Shown here: one piece after another, positions 6,816 to 14,424 of the stretch
Layout: each line of letters starts with the position of its first letter
Numbering within the stretch: position 1 is the stretch's first letter
DNA from: an uncultured Acetatifactor sp.
GTDB lineage: Bacteria; Bacillota; Clostridia; Lachnospirales; Lachnospiraceae
Length of the DNA stretch: 64,000 nt
Reading direction: 5' to 3'
NCBI GenBank assembly: GCA_944384205.1
Contig: CALWSL010000003.1
Location: forward strand, 1-64,000
The notes under the pieces: generated by a model
The model's database searches: none
Seen by the model: only the letters and a program-made list of their open reading frames with translations
Told to the model about the DNA's origin: nothing
Made by a program: the position numbers and the translations under genes

Positions 6816-8525
6816 ATGAGTGAGAAAACAAAAGAAAACAGTCAGAAGGTAAATGTTATCCATTCCATTTCTGCAGAGATTATGCTATTGGTGGTGTTTG
6901 TCATCGTGCTAGCAGTTTCGGTTTTTTTGATAGTTGCAATTCCGCAGACAAAGTCTGCATTGCAGAATACATATAAGGAATATATTTTCAGCATGGCTGA
7001 GATGTCCGCAGATTTGATTGATAAAACCATAGGCGAAGGTGAGGGAACAACAGAGGAATATGCAGCAATCCTTGCGGATGTGAAGATGGAAGGGGTGGAA
7101 TCTTCATATGCATATCTGGTAAATTCGGGCGGAACAATGCTCTACCATCCTACTGCGGAAAAAATAGGCAGTCCGGTAGAGAATGCCATTGTTACGGAGC
7201 TTGTTTCACAGCTTCAGCAGGGAATCATTCCGGAGGACGGCGTGGTGAGCTATCTGTTTAACGGTACGATAAAATATGCGGCATATGCGCTGACAAGCCA
7301 GCAGGAGATTGTTGTTGTCACAGCAGATGAGACAGATATTATGGCACCGATGAATAGAATGGTAAGAGGTCTTATCGTAACCTGTGCTGTATGTATGATT
7401 ATATGTATGGTAATTGCATTTTTTATCAGTAGATTCATTTGTGGTCCTATTAAAAAACTGACTGTGGTTATTGACCGTACGGCAGAACTTGATTTCAGGT
7501 CTAATGCAAACAGTGAGAAGCTTTGCCGGAGAAAAGACGAAACCGGCGCAATGGCGAGAGCCATCCGGAAAATGCGTGAAAATATGCGTGGGATGGCAAA
7601 TTCCGTTGATACGATAAGCGGGAAAATCATGGAAACCGTATATGATTTACAGGATATTACAAGCACGGTTGACCAGATGTGTACGGACAATTCGGCAACA
7701 AGCCAGCAGTTAGCGGCAGGAATGCAGGAGACGGCAGCAACGACAGAAACGATTAATGGCAATGTGGGTCAAATCAAGAGTGGTGCGGAAGAAATCGGGG
7801 TACTTACCGTAAACGGCGCAAAAACGTCGGAAGAAGTCAGACAGAGAGCGCAGAATCTGCATGATAAGACACTTGCGGCAAGCAATAAGACAAAAGAGAT
7901 TTATGATACGGTAAAAGAAAAGGCAGAGGATGCAATAGAGGGTTCTAAGTCTGTCCATAAAATCAATGAGCTTACGGATACCATTATGGCGATTTCTTCC
8001 CAGACAAGTCTTTTAGCATTAAATGCAAGTATTGAAGCGGCAAGAGCCGGTGAGGCTGGAAGAGGCTTCTCAGTAGTTGCTACCGAAATTGGAAATCTGG
8101 CAAACCAGACTTCCCAGGCAATTGGGGACATCAATAATATTGTGGGTGAGGTAAATCTTGCGGTATCAAAAATGTCAGACTGTCTGGAGGAAACCACGGA
8201 TTTCTTAGAGAGCACGGTATTGAATGAATATAAAGAGTTTGAAAAAGTCAGTGAACAGTATAGTGAAGATGCAGATTTATTCAAATCCAATATGCAGAGT
8301 GTTGAAAAGGCGATGGAGCGATTGACTAAGGCTATCGACATGATTGCAACGGCGCTTGTCGGAATCAATGATACTATCGGAGAGTCTTCCTGCGGAGTAA
8401 CGGACATTGCTGAAAAAACCAGCAGCATGGTGGAAAAAACCAGCAATGCACATAAAATGGTTGCAAGGTGCAATGAATGTTCCGAAGAATTAAGGCAGAT
8501 TGCTAACAAATTTATCATGGAATAG
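6816..8525 (+). CDS. Methyl-accepting chemotaxis protein
   Basis: The product has 569 residues. A membrane helix (about 21-45) is followed by an extracellular Cache-like sensor (about 50-185, with [19 protein letters not shown] typical of single-Cache domains), a second helix (about 186-210), a HAMP linker and a long coiled-coil signalling domain. The hairpin tip shows the conserved [18 protein letters not shown] stretch that contacts CheA and CheW. The protein senses a small ligand outside the cell and controls the flagellar motor through the CheA kinase. AAAGGAG precedes the ATG by 8 nt. No other chemotaxis gene is nearby; a sigma-D-like promoter and a strong terminator make it a single-gene unit. 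Confidence 0.96.
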   Translation: MSEKTKENSQKVNVIHSISAEIMLLVVFVIVLAVSVFLIVAIPQTKSALQNTYKEYIFSMAEMSADLIDKTIGEGEGTTEEYAAILADVKMEGVESSYAYLVNSGGTMLYHPTAEKIGSPVENAIVTELVSQLQQGIIPEDGVVSYLFNGTIKYAAYALTSQQEIVVVTADETDIMAPMNRMVRGLIVTCAVCMIICMVIAFFISRFICGPIKKLTVVIDRTAELDFRSNANSEKLCRRKDETGAMARAIRKMRENMRGMANSVDTISGKIMETVYDLQDITSTVDQMCTDNSATSQQLAAGMQETAATTETINGNVGQIKSGAEEIGVLTVNGAKTSEEVRQRAQNLHDKTLAASNKTKEIYDTVKEKAEDAIEGSKSVHKINELTDTIMAISSQTSLLALNASIEAARAGEAGRGFSVVATEIGNLANQTSQAIGDINNIVGEVNLAVSKMSDCLEETTDFLESTVLNEYKEFEKVSEQYSEDADLFKSNMQSVEKAMERLTKAIDMIATALVGINDTIGESSCGVTDIAEKTSSMVEKTSNAHKMVARCNECSEELRQIANKFIME

Positions 8526-8605
8526 GAAGAACAGACAACGCAAAAAGAAGGCGCGGAGATAATTGTGTAAACGTGTAATAATGAAAATATGTCAGAGCGT
8601 AAATA

Positions 8606-8646
8606 GGAGTAGAGTTTGTGCAATATAAACTCTACTCCTTGTTTTT
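8606..8646 (+). terminator. Terminator after the chemoreceptor gene
   Basis: GGAGTAGAGTTT (8606-8617) pairs perfectly with AAACTCTACTCC (8627-8638), followed by TTGTTTTT. Confidence 0.9.
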
Positions 8647-8661
8647 CTGATGTTTGTAGGA

Positions 8662-8820
8662 TTAATCCTCCTCTATAATGTTCATGTTGCTCTCCACATA
8701 CTTTCGTTCCATCTGGTGACGCAATTTCCGATTTTCCAATGTATCGAAAATAATGGAAAAATCATAATCCTTCGGGTAAAGCTCTGCCGCAGCCACTATT
8801 TAGTTAGCCATGTTTTCCAT
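8662..8820 (-). pseudogene. Small decayed gene with an early stop codon
   Basis: On the minus strand an ATG at 8820 reads MENMAN, meets TAA at codon 7, then continues in the same frame with IVAAAELYPKDYDFSIIFDTLEN and ends at 8662 after 53 codons in all. The downstream part has a plausible protein composition and a normal stop, so a nonsense mutation in a small gene is the simplest reading. I do not recognise the family. A start at a GTG after the stop is also possible, which would make it an intact 45-residue protein. Confidence 0.45.
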
Positions 8821-8913
8821 TCTTACAATTAACAAAAAGTGTTCTTTTTCTTCTTATTGTCTTAATCATAATGGAAATTGTTTTTTGGTCAACGCCTTTA
8901 TGTGCTTTTTTAT

Positions 8914-8942
8914 TTGACAGGGGTGCTTTACCATGGTAATAT
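8914..8942 (+). promoter_or_regulatory. Promoter upstream of the amino-acid transporter
   Basis: TTGACA (8914-8919), a 17-nt spacer and TAATAT (8937-8942) give a near-consensus vegetative promoter. The predicted leader is about 150 nt long and contains the hairpin GTGTGAAAA/TTTTCACAC at 9003-9026, a possible control element; no known riboswitch was recognised. Confidence 0.7.
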
Positions 8943-9100
8943 GACGAAGTATGAATACATATTTTAGTACATATTATTGAAAGAAGTACCCGGAGGATTA
9001 TAGTGTGAAAAATAGATTTTTCACACGGCGATTTGTGTCTGCGCGTTGCTTGCCACAAAGTCGCTTATGCGCAAAAAGCAGCGCAGAAATGGAGAGTTTT

Positions 9101-9886
9101 ATGAAAAAGAAAATTAGCGTATTATTGGTTGCATCCATGATGGTTGTTATGATGACAGCGTGCGGAAGCAAAGAAGGGCAGACCTTTACGGTTGGATTTG
9201 ATGCAGAATTCCCACCTTACGGTTATATGGATGATAACGGTGAGTATGTAGGCTTCGACCTGGATCTGGCACAGGAGGTATGTAACAGAAATGACTGGGA
9301 GCTGGTAAAACAGCCTATCGACTGGGATTCCAAGGATATGGAATTGTCCAGCGGCGCGATTGACTGTATCTGGAATGGCTTTACCATGAACGGACGTGAG
9401 GATGCCTATACATGGACTTCTCCTTATGTAGATAACAGTCAGGTATTTGTGGTGGCAGCAGATGCGGGAATTACTACTTTTGCTGATCTGGCAGGAAAGG
9501 CAGTTGGCGTACAGAGAGATTCTTCTGCGCTGAGTGCATTAAATAATGAGGAAGAACCTGACAATATTGCTCTTCGTGACAGCTTTGGCAGTCTGACAGA
9601 GTATGCGGATTACAACACTGCTTTTATGGATTTGGAGGCAGGCGCTTTGGATGCAGTGGCTATGGATATTGGTGTTGCCAACTATCAAATTGAGTCCAGA
9701 GGTGAGGGTTATGTTATGCTGGAGGAGCTTCTGGCAACGGAGCAGTATGGAGTAGGTTTTCTGCTTGGAAATGAGGAGCTGCGCGATACGGTGGAAAGTA
9801 CGCTGATGGAAATGGTAAGCGATGGAACTTTTGCAGAAATTGCAGAAAAATGGGGATTGGAAGACAGCGTATGTCTTGGTAAGTAA
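9101..9886 (+). CDS. Amino-acid ABC transporter, substrate-binding lipoprotein
   Basis: The product has 261 residues. A signal peptide ends in the lipobox MTAC (Cys near residue 20), so the mature protein is a lipid-anchored extracellular binding protein of the SBP_bac_3 family. FTVGFDAEFPPYGYMDDNGEYVGFDLDLA is the classic start of polar amino-acid binders, and the Asp of GFDLDLA normally contacts the substrate amino group. GGAG stands 6-10 nt before the ATG at 9101; upstream in-frame starts would add an implausible Arg/Cys-rich tail before the signal peptide. It is the first gene of a three-gene transporter. The substrate is probably a polar amino acid or cystine and cannot be fixed here. 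Confidence 0.95.
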   Translation: MKKKISVLLVASMMVVMMTACGSKEGQTFTVGFDAEFPPYGYMDDNGEYVGFDLDLAQEVCNRNDWELVKQPIDWDSKDMELSSGAIDCIWNGFTMNGREDAYTWTSPYVDNSQVFVVAADAGITTFADLAGKAVGVQRDSSALSALNNEEEPDNIALRDSFGSLTEYADYNTAFMDLEAGALDAVAMDIGVANYQIESRGEGYVMLEELLATEQYGVGFLLGNEELRDTVESTLMEMVSDGTFAEIAEKWGLEDSVCLGK

Positions 9887-9970
9887 GGTATAAGTAAGAA
9901 ACGTATGATAAGCGGAAAGAAGCAAGGAAAAAATAGGTAAAGTCGCCGAAGCGGCAGAATGCGAGGAAAT

Positions 9971-10621
9971 ATGAGTATACAAATGATATTATTACAATTA
10001 GGAAAAGGAATGCTTGTATCAGTTGAAATATTCATGCTGACCCTGCTTTTTTCTTTGCCGCTGGGTCTTATCATTGCATTCGGCAGAATGTCCAAAAATG
10101 GAATCATCCGGACAATCGCTAAGCTTTACATATCCATCATGAGGGGAACGCCTCTGATGCTGCAGCTTTTAGTGGTTTATTTTGGACCATACTATGTGTT
10201 CAAAATCAGAATCAGTCCCGGCTATCGTTTTGTTGCGGTGATTATTGCTTTCGCGATTAACTATGCGGCTTATTTTGCGGAAATTTACCGTTCCGGGATT
10301 GAATCCATGCCTGTGGGTCAGTATGAGGCGGCAAAGGTGTTGGGATACAATAAAGTGCAGACCTTTTTCAAAATCATACTGCCGCAGGTTATCAAACGGA
10401 TTTTGCCGTCCGTTACCAATGAAATTATTACCCTGGTAAAAGATACCTCTCTTGCATTTGCCATTGCCCAGCCGGAAATGTTTACGATTGCAAAGCAGAT
10501 TGCGGCAGCGCAGACTACAATCATGCCTCTGATGACGGCGGGAGTGTTCTATTACATTTTTAACCTGATTGTAGCGGTTGTGATGGAAAAAGTGGAAAAG
10601 GCGTTTGCGTACTATCGCTAG
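9971..10621 (+). CDS. Amino-acid ABC transporter, permease
   Basis: The product has 216 residues with five or so membrane helices of the HisM/GlnP type. The EAA loop near residues 120-140 (SMPVGQYEAAKVLGYNKVQTF) docks on the ATPase. MRGTPLMLQLLVVYFG near residue 60 is the family signature of polar amino-acid permeases. The start at 9971 has GAGGA upstream. It lies 84 nt after the binding protein and 18 nt before the ATPase; a single permease of this type usually forms a homodimer. Confidence 0.95.
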   Translation: MSIQMILLQLGKGMLVSVEIFMLTLLFSLPLGLIIAFGRMSKNGIIRTIAKLYISIMRGTPLMLQLLVVYFGPYYVFKIRISPGYRFVAVIIAFAINYAAYFAEIYRSGIESMPVGQYEAAKVLGYNKVQTFFKIILPQVIKRILPSVTNEIITLVKDTSLAFAIAQPEMFTIAKQIAAAQTTIMPLMTAGVFYYIFNLIVAVVMEKVEKAFAYYR

Positions 10622-10639
10622 AAGAGGGAGGATGAGCGC

Positions 10640-11398
10640 ATGAAATTACTGGAAATGAACCATGTAAAAAAAGAATTTGACGGTTTGGGCGTGTTGAAGG
10701 ATATTTCGCTGTCCGTAGAGGAGGGAGAGGTAATTTCTATTATTGGTCCTTCCGGTTCCGGCAAATCCACGCTGCTTCGCTGTGCTACCATGCTGGAGAA
10801 CATGGACGGCGGTGAGCTGACTTATATGGGAGAAAAGGCAGCCTGGGAGACGGACTGCAAATGTGTCTACGCTTCCAAGTCTGACCTTAAGAGAATCCAC
10901 AGCTATTTTGGACTGGTATTCCAGAGTTTTAACCTGTTTCCCCATTACAGTGTTTTGAAAAACATTACGGATGCGTTAGTCAGTGTAGATAAAATTCCGA
11001 AAAAAGAGGCAGTGGAGCGTGCGGAAAAGCTGCTTGGTCAGTTAGGTCTGTCGGACAAAAAGGATGCTTATCCCTACCAGCTATCCGGTGGTCAGCAGCA
11101 GAGAGTTTCCATAGCGAGAGCATTGGCAAAGCAGCCCAAAATCCTGTTTTTTGACGAGCCGACTTCTGCGCTGGACCCGGAGCTTACGGTGGAGGTCTTG
11201 AAGGTGATTAAGGAGCTGGCAAAAGAGCATATGACCATGATTATCGTTACTCATGAGATGCAGTTTGCCAAGGAGGTTTCAGACCGCATTATCTTTATGG
11301 AAGAGGGCATCATCAAAGCTCAGGGTACGCCTGAGGAACTGTTTGGAACCGATAATGAGCGGGTGCAGGAGTTTATCGGACATTTGTCGGGTGCGTAG
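10640..11398 (+). CDS. Amino-acid ABC transporter, ATP-binding protein
   Basis: The product has 252 residues. Walker A GPSGSGKST (about 37-45), Q loop VFQSFNLFPH, signature LSGGQQQR, Walker B ILFFDEPTSALDPE and the switch His of VTHEMQFA are all intact. It is the GlnQ/HisP-type ATPase that powers the permease just upstream. GAGGGAGGATGAG precedes the ATG. A hairpin terminator at 11460-11499 closes the operon. Confidence 0.97.
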   Translation: MKLLEMNHVKKEFDGLGVLKDISLSVEEGEVISIIGPSGSGKSTLLRCATMLENMDGGELTYMGEKAAWETDCKCVYASKSDLKRIHSYFGLVFQSFNLFPHYSVLKNITDALVSVDKIPKKEAVERAEKLLGQLGLSDKKDAYPYQLSGGQQQRVSIARALAKQPKILFFDEPTSALDPELTVEVLKVIKELAKEHMTMIIVTHEMQFAKEVSDRIIFMEEGIIKAQGTPEELFGTDNERVQEFIGHLSGA

Positions 11399-11459
11399 AG
11401 AATGCGGTTTCAGGCGCGTGTTTGCTGCATTGGATGATTTAGAATAAGTTGAATTATAT

Positions 11460-11499
11460 AAGCTGTCTTTCCAGCAGGGAAGGGCAGCTTACTATTTTT
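11460..11499 (+). terminator. Terminator of the amino-acid transporter operon
   Basis: A 13-bp stem with three G-T pairs (AAGCTGTCTTTCC with GGAAGGGCAGCTT) and a 5-nt loop is followed by ACTATTTTT. Confidence 0.7.
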
Positions 11500-11560
11500 C
11501 AAAATAGTTTGTAACAAAACCTCGAAAAATCGGATATAAGAAGTAGAAAGGGGGTTGCGT

Positions 11561-12046
11561 ATGGATGAACTTTACAAGCAGAATGCCCGGATTGTTTATC
11601 ATTTTCTTTATGCCAGATGCAAGGATGCGGCGCTTTCCGAGGATTTGATGCAGGAAACCTTTTTGCAGGCGATTCAATCTATTGAGCGGTATGACGGAAG
11701 CTGTAAGATATCAACATGGCTTTGTCAGATTGCGAAGCATTTGCTTTATCAGCATTGGGCGAAAAACAATCATATGCAGTTAGTGGAGCTGGATGAGATG
11801 CTGAAGGCGGATGATAATACGGAGCATCAGGCGATGGAAATGCTTGAATTGTCCTGTGTGTGGGACAAGCTGCAAAGTCTGTCTGATGATATGAGGCAGG
11901 TTGTGGAATTGCGGGCGCTCAGCGATTTGTCGTACAGGGAGATTGGCGATATGCTTGGCAGAAGTGAAAACTGGGCAAGAGTAACTTTTTACAGGGCAAA
12001 AATGATTTTGATGAAAGAGGTGCAATATGGAGAAAATGAATTGTGA
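11561..12046 (+). CDS. ECF-type RNA polymerase sigma factor
   Basis: The product has 161 residues. Region 2 (ARIVYHFLYARCKDAALSEDLMQETFLQAI) and region 4 (VVELRALSDLSYREIGDMLGRSENWARVTFYRAK) are complete and joined by the short linker typical of extracytoplasmic-function sigma factors. AAAGGGGG lies 6 nt before the ATG at 11561. The stop overlaps the next gene, a predicted anti-sigma factor, by 20 nt, so the two are translationally coupled and should form an envelope-stress switch. The signal and regulon are unknown. Confidence 0.95.
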   Translation: MDELYKQNARIVYHFLYARCKDAALSEDLMQETFLQAIQSIERYDGSCKISTWLCQIAKHLLYQHWAKNNHMQLVELDEMLKADDNTEHQAMEMLELSCVWDKLQSLSDDMRQVVELRALSDLSYREIGDMLGRSENWARVTFYRAKMILMKEVQYGENEL

Positions 12047-12839
12047 TATCATACAGGATTTGATTCCTTCTTATGTTGATGAAATCTGCTCGGAAGCCAC
12101 AAGGCAATGCGTTGAGGAGCATGTGAAGACCTGCAGTGAGTGTCAGAAAATGCTGGAGCTTTGCAGGAATCATAATTTTTCCGGAAAGGATATTGAAAAG
12201 CGGGAATTGGACGGTCTGAAAAAGATTCGGCGGCTGATGAATGTCCAAAGAATAGTAAGCTGTCTTATGCTGTTTATTATAATAATGGTTGGTATTTGGA
12301 CATTTGTACTGAATATCAATGTCATGTCGGGTAATCACTATTATGGCTGGCTTGCGGTTTGTGTGGTTGGAGCGTTGCTTGTGAATGTGACGGCACAAGG
12401 AAATAAGCTGCCGGGAAAGAAGGAATGTATTGTTGGAATTTTACCATTGGCTGCAGACGTGTATATAGCGTTGATGGTTTGTTATTGCATCAACAGAGTG
12501 CTTGTGGGAAAGCTGCCGTTTGGGATGGAGGCGGTGAAATGCGGACCGTTTTTGGAAAGACAGATTATTGTAGTCTTTGTGATACAGATACTTTTCTTAT
12601 TACATCATTTGATAAGTATGATAAGGTCTGATAGGAATTTCAGCGGTTTCCTTTGTGTTGATACCATAGGTATTTTTCTGATGCTGGGAAATGATATTAT
12701 GTTGAAAAGAATGGATACGTATGAAGGATTTGTAAGCGCCTTTCTTCAAATGACACTTGTAACATTTATCATTGGTTTAGCCGGTATGATTGTCAATATT
12801 GTAATAACGAGATTTTTTGTGAAAAGAAAATATAACTAA
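12027..12839 (+). CDS. Membrane anti-sigma factor with zinc-finger (zf-HC2)
   Basis: The product has 270 residues. The first 45 contain the anti-sigma zinc-binding pattern, with Cys5, then His and CSEC (EEHVKTCSECQKML), usually H-x3-C-x2-C. Six or so hydrophobic segments follow from about residue 75 to the end, so the protein spans the membrane with its N-terminus inside, where it can hold the sigma factor. The start overlaps the sigma gene by 20 nt. Partner and role are inferred from this pairing, which is characteristic of ECF loci. Confidence 0.9.
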   Translation: MEKMNCDIIQDLIPSYVDEICSEATRQCVEEHVKTCSECQKMLELCRNHNFSGKDIEKRELDGLKKIRRLMNVQRIVSCLMLFIIIMVGIWTFVLNINVMSGNHYYGWLAVCVVGALLVNVTAQGNKLPGKKECIVGILPLAADVYIALMVCYCINRVLVGKLPFGMEAVKCGPFLERQIIVVFVIQILFLLHHLISMIRSDRNFSGFLCVDTIGIFLMLGNDIMLKRMDTYEGFVSAFLQMTLVTFIIGLAGMIVNIVITRFFVKRKYN

Positions 12840-12853
12840 TTTCCGTATTGCTA

Positions 12854-12881
12854 TTGACAAAAAAACAAAGTGTGATAAAAT
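12854..12881 (+). promoter_or_regulatory. Promoter of antisense RNA, type I locus 1
   Basis: TTGACA (12854-12859), 16-nt spacer, TAAAAT (12876-12881). Predicted start near 12888. Confidence 0.7.
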
Positions 12882-12887
12882 AAAACC

Positions 12888-12983
12888 ATAAGAGGCACTA
12901 CCGTAGAGCAACGGTTCGCCTTGGTTAATATTACTCATCAAAAAAGCAACATCATCCACGGGAAATGGCGGTTGCTTTTTTGA
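12888..12983 (+). ncRNA. Putative antitoxin RNA of type I locus 1
   Basis: A roughly 95-nt transcript is predicted from the promoter at 12854 to the T-run of the hairpin at 12935-12986. Its 5' part (AGAGGCACTACC, then ACGGTTCGCCTTGG near 12911-12924) is nearly the same as the 5' part of the opposing toxin transcript on the minus strand (near 13194-13165). It converges on the toxin gene and shares its terminator, as in the par/Fst family. No open frame is seen. Confidence 0.65.
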
Positions 12984-12986
12984 TGA
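12935..12986. terminator. Bidirectional terminator of type I locus 1
   Basis: TCATCAAAAAAGCAAC (12935-12950) is perfectly complementary to GTTGCTTTTTTGATGA (12971-12986). The T-run lies in the 3' arm on both strands, so both convergent RNAs can end here and would pair over the whole stem. It abuts the toxin stop codon. Confidence 0.85.
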
Positions 12987-13082
12987 TTAGTTCTTAGTAG
13001 ATTTGAAAATACTGATAAGCGTAACAATAATGCTGATAATTGTTACAACGATACCAATAATTCCTACTATGTCTTCAAACAT
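12987..13082 (-). CDS. Small hydrophobic peptide, putative type I toxin
   Basis: The peptide has 31 residues: MFEDIVGIIGIV, an uninterrupted hydrophobic Ile/Val-rich helix, then the charged tail KSTKN. This size and layout (short acidic N-terminus, one membrane helix, basic tail) match type I toxins that depolarise the membrane. AAAGG lies 8 nt before the ATG. The start overlaps the stop of an 11-codon leader frame (ATGTTTGA), so translation may be coupled. A convergent small RNA with a shared terminator faces it. No named family is claimed. Confidence 0.7.
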   Translation of the reverse strand: MFEDIVGIIGIVVTIISIIVTLISIFKSTKN

Positions 13083-13110
13083 CTTTCGTACCTTTCACTG
13101 TATTTTCCAT
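13075..13110 (-). CDS. Leader peptide coupled to the toxin of type I locus 1
   Basis: An 11-residue frame, MENTVKGTKDV, follows a strong GGAGGTGA ribosome site (13123-13116) by 5 nt and ends with TGA inside the toxin's start (ATGTTTGA). The best ribosome site of the transcript therefore serves the leader. This resembles the hok/mok arrangement, in which toxin synthesis depends on reading an overlapping leader. Confidence 0.55.
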   Translation of the reverse strand: MENTVKGTKDV

Positions 13111-13201
13111 TAGAATCACCTCCGGGATTTTGGAAGTTCTCAAAATGTAATATTTTGGCGAAAGGCGAACCGCCGCCGTTATGGCAGTACCTCATAGAAT
13201 T

Positions 13202-13230
13202 AATGTATCAGATGTGGGGAAAACAGTCAA
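13202..13230 (-). promoter_or_regulatory. Promoter of the toxin mRNA, type I locus 1
   Basis: On the minus strand TTGACT (13230-13225), a 17-nt spacer and TACATT (13207-13202). Transcription would start near 13195 with AUGAGGUACUGCC, giving an 85-nt leader before the 11-codon frame. Confidence 0.6.
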
Positions 13231-13321
13231 CAATTTTATATAATAAATACAAACGAAATATCGTTAATTCCGAAAAATATTGCTTAAGAGGGATATAAAA
13301 AGAATATAGCCTTGGTGAAAG

Positions 13322-13361
13322 AGAAGGCTGCAATATGACCGGAGTCATATTGTGGCTTTCT
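13322..13361. other. Hairpin of unknown role
   Basis: GAAGGCTGCAATATGAC pairs with GTCATATTGTGGCTTTC (small mismatches) across CGGA. There is no strong T-run. It lies in the otherwise empty interval between the type I locus and the decayed membrane gene. Confidence 0.4.
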
Positions 13362-13473
13362 GCAGTTTTGTGATACAATGAGCGAAAGAGTGCATGAGCG
13401 CGCAAGCTTTCCTATGGCAAACGGAGAATGTCAATCATAGCCGCAGGCGGCTATGATAAAAATGGTGATGACA

Positions 13474-14087
13474 ATGTATAAAAATGAAGAATTTATTCAG
13501 GCTGAGGCACTGTTGATGGTTTTAACCTTACTATCCTTGTTTACCTCACCGTATCCCTATTTGTGCATGTTAGTTGCAGGGGTGTTAATGGTTGTATTTA
13601 CGTTGAGAAGCTTGTCGGAGGAGACGGACAGGCTTATATTTGCTGTACAGGTGATGCTTTCGGCTGTTTTTGCCGCTGCGGCGGGGGAGGCTTTTTCTTT
13701 TTTAATTTTTTATGAATGCAGACTTGGTAAACGCCCCGGCTGCAAATTCTTTTCCCACCCATTGTCTATTGCGTTTACAGTGCGGCAGCACGGCGGGAAG
13801 TCCTTCCTCGAATCATCTGCAATATGCTGATTCTTGCAGCGATTTCGGGAGCATTCAGTCTTGCAGGACGGCTGATAGAAAAGATTGCCCTTGCTGTGTG
13901 TGGTATCGTGTTCTTTCTGGGATTGTACCTTTTCAATCAGTTAGTGCTTTATCCGGCAGGAAAGTATCTGAGATACTTTGAGTCGCTATCATTGTTTGGA
14001 ATCCTGCTCTGCAATGCGGTGGTGCTGGTACCGCTGGTATTAACCAGATGCAGACAGCTTTTGAAAGCGGATATTTGTGAATATTAA
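13474..14087 (+). pseudogene. Decayed or frameshifted membrane protein
   Basis: Two overlapping frames each encode membrane-protein-like sequence. 13474-13830 gives two or three hydrophobic segments, then turns into an unlikely Cys/Arg/His-rich tail after GEAFSFLIFYEC. 13824-14087 gives two further hydrophobic segments (MLILAAISGAFSLAGRL, and FFLGLYLFNQLVLY) and ends in a normal stop. One or two indels near 13730-13800 would join them into a protein of about 200 residues with five membrane helices. I do not recognise the family. It could also be two small genes, but the first frame's tail argues against that. Confidence 0.5.
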
Positions 14088-14424
14088 AGCAGCGGTCCTT
14101 TGTGTAGGCAGAGGACTGTTTTATCGAAAAAAACGTTTTTATTACCATGTGTAGAAAATATCCAATACAATTAGAAACATAGTAATAAAATTAAAATAAA
14201 TGACAATTTTGCATAAAAAGAAAACATAAAAATTGGATAATAAGGCAAAAAAGAATAGAAAAATAAACGCAAAGTATGCAAAACATACAAAAATAAAGAT
14301 GATAAATAAAAAAAGAATACCGTTTATGAAAAACCGTACTTTTTTACCGGGATTGCCGTCGTGTAAAATAGGTTTGTCCTGCATAAAGAAGGTCAGGATA
14401 ATTAATATTTTATAGGAGGTAAAA
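14088..14424. other. AT-rich intergenic region
   Basis: This stretch is very A-rich on the plus strand. Lys/Asn-rich open frames on both strands follow from composition. I see no gene, RNA or clear terminator; the glucanase promoter must lie here but several weak TATAAT-like sites compete. Confidence 0.4.

Noticed and set aside
7250-8623. Long minus-strand open frames opposite the chemoreceptor
   Set aside because: They are Ser/Ile-rich mirror frames of a clearly coding gene and have no ribosome sites.
8943-9100. Riboswitch before the amino-acid transporter
   Set aside because: One short hairpin only; no conserved core of a known amino-acid riboswitch was recognised.
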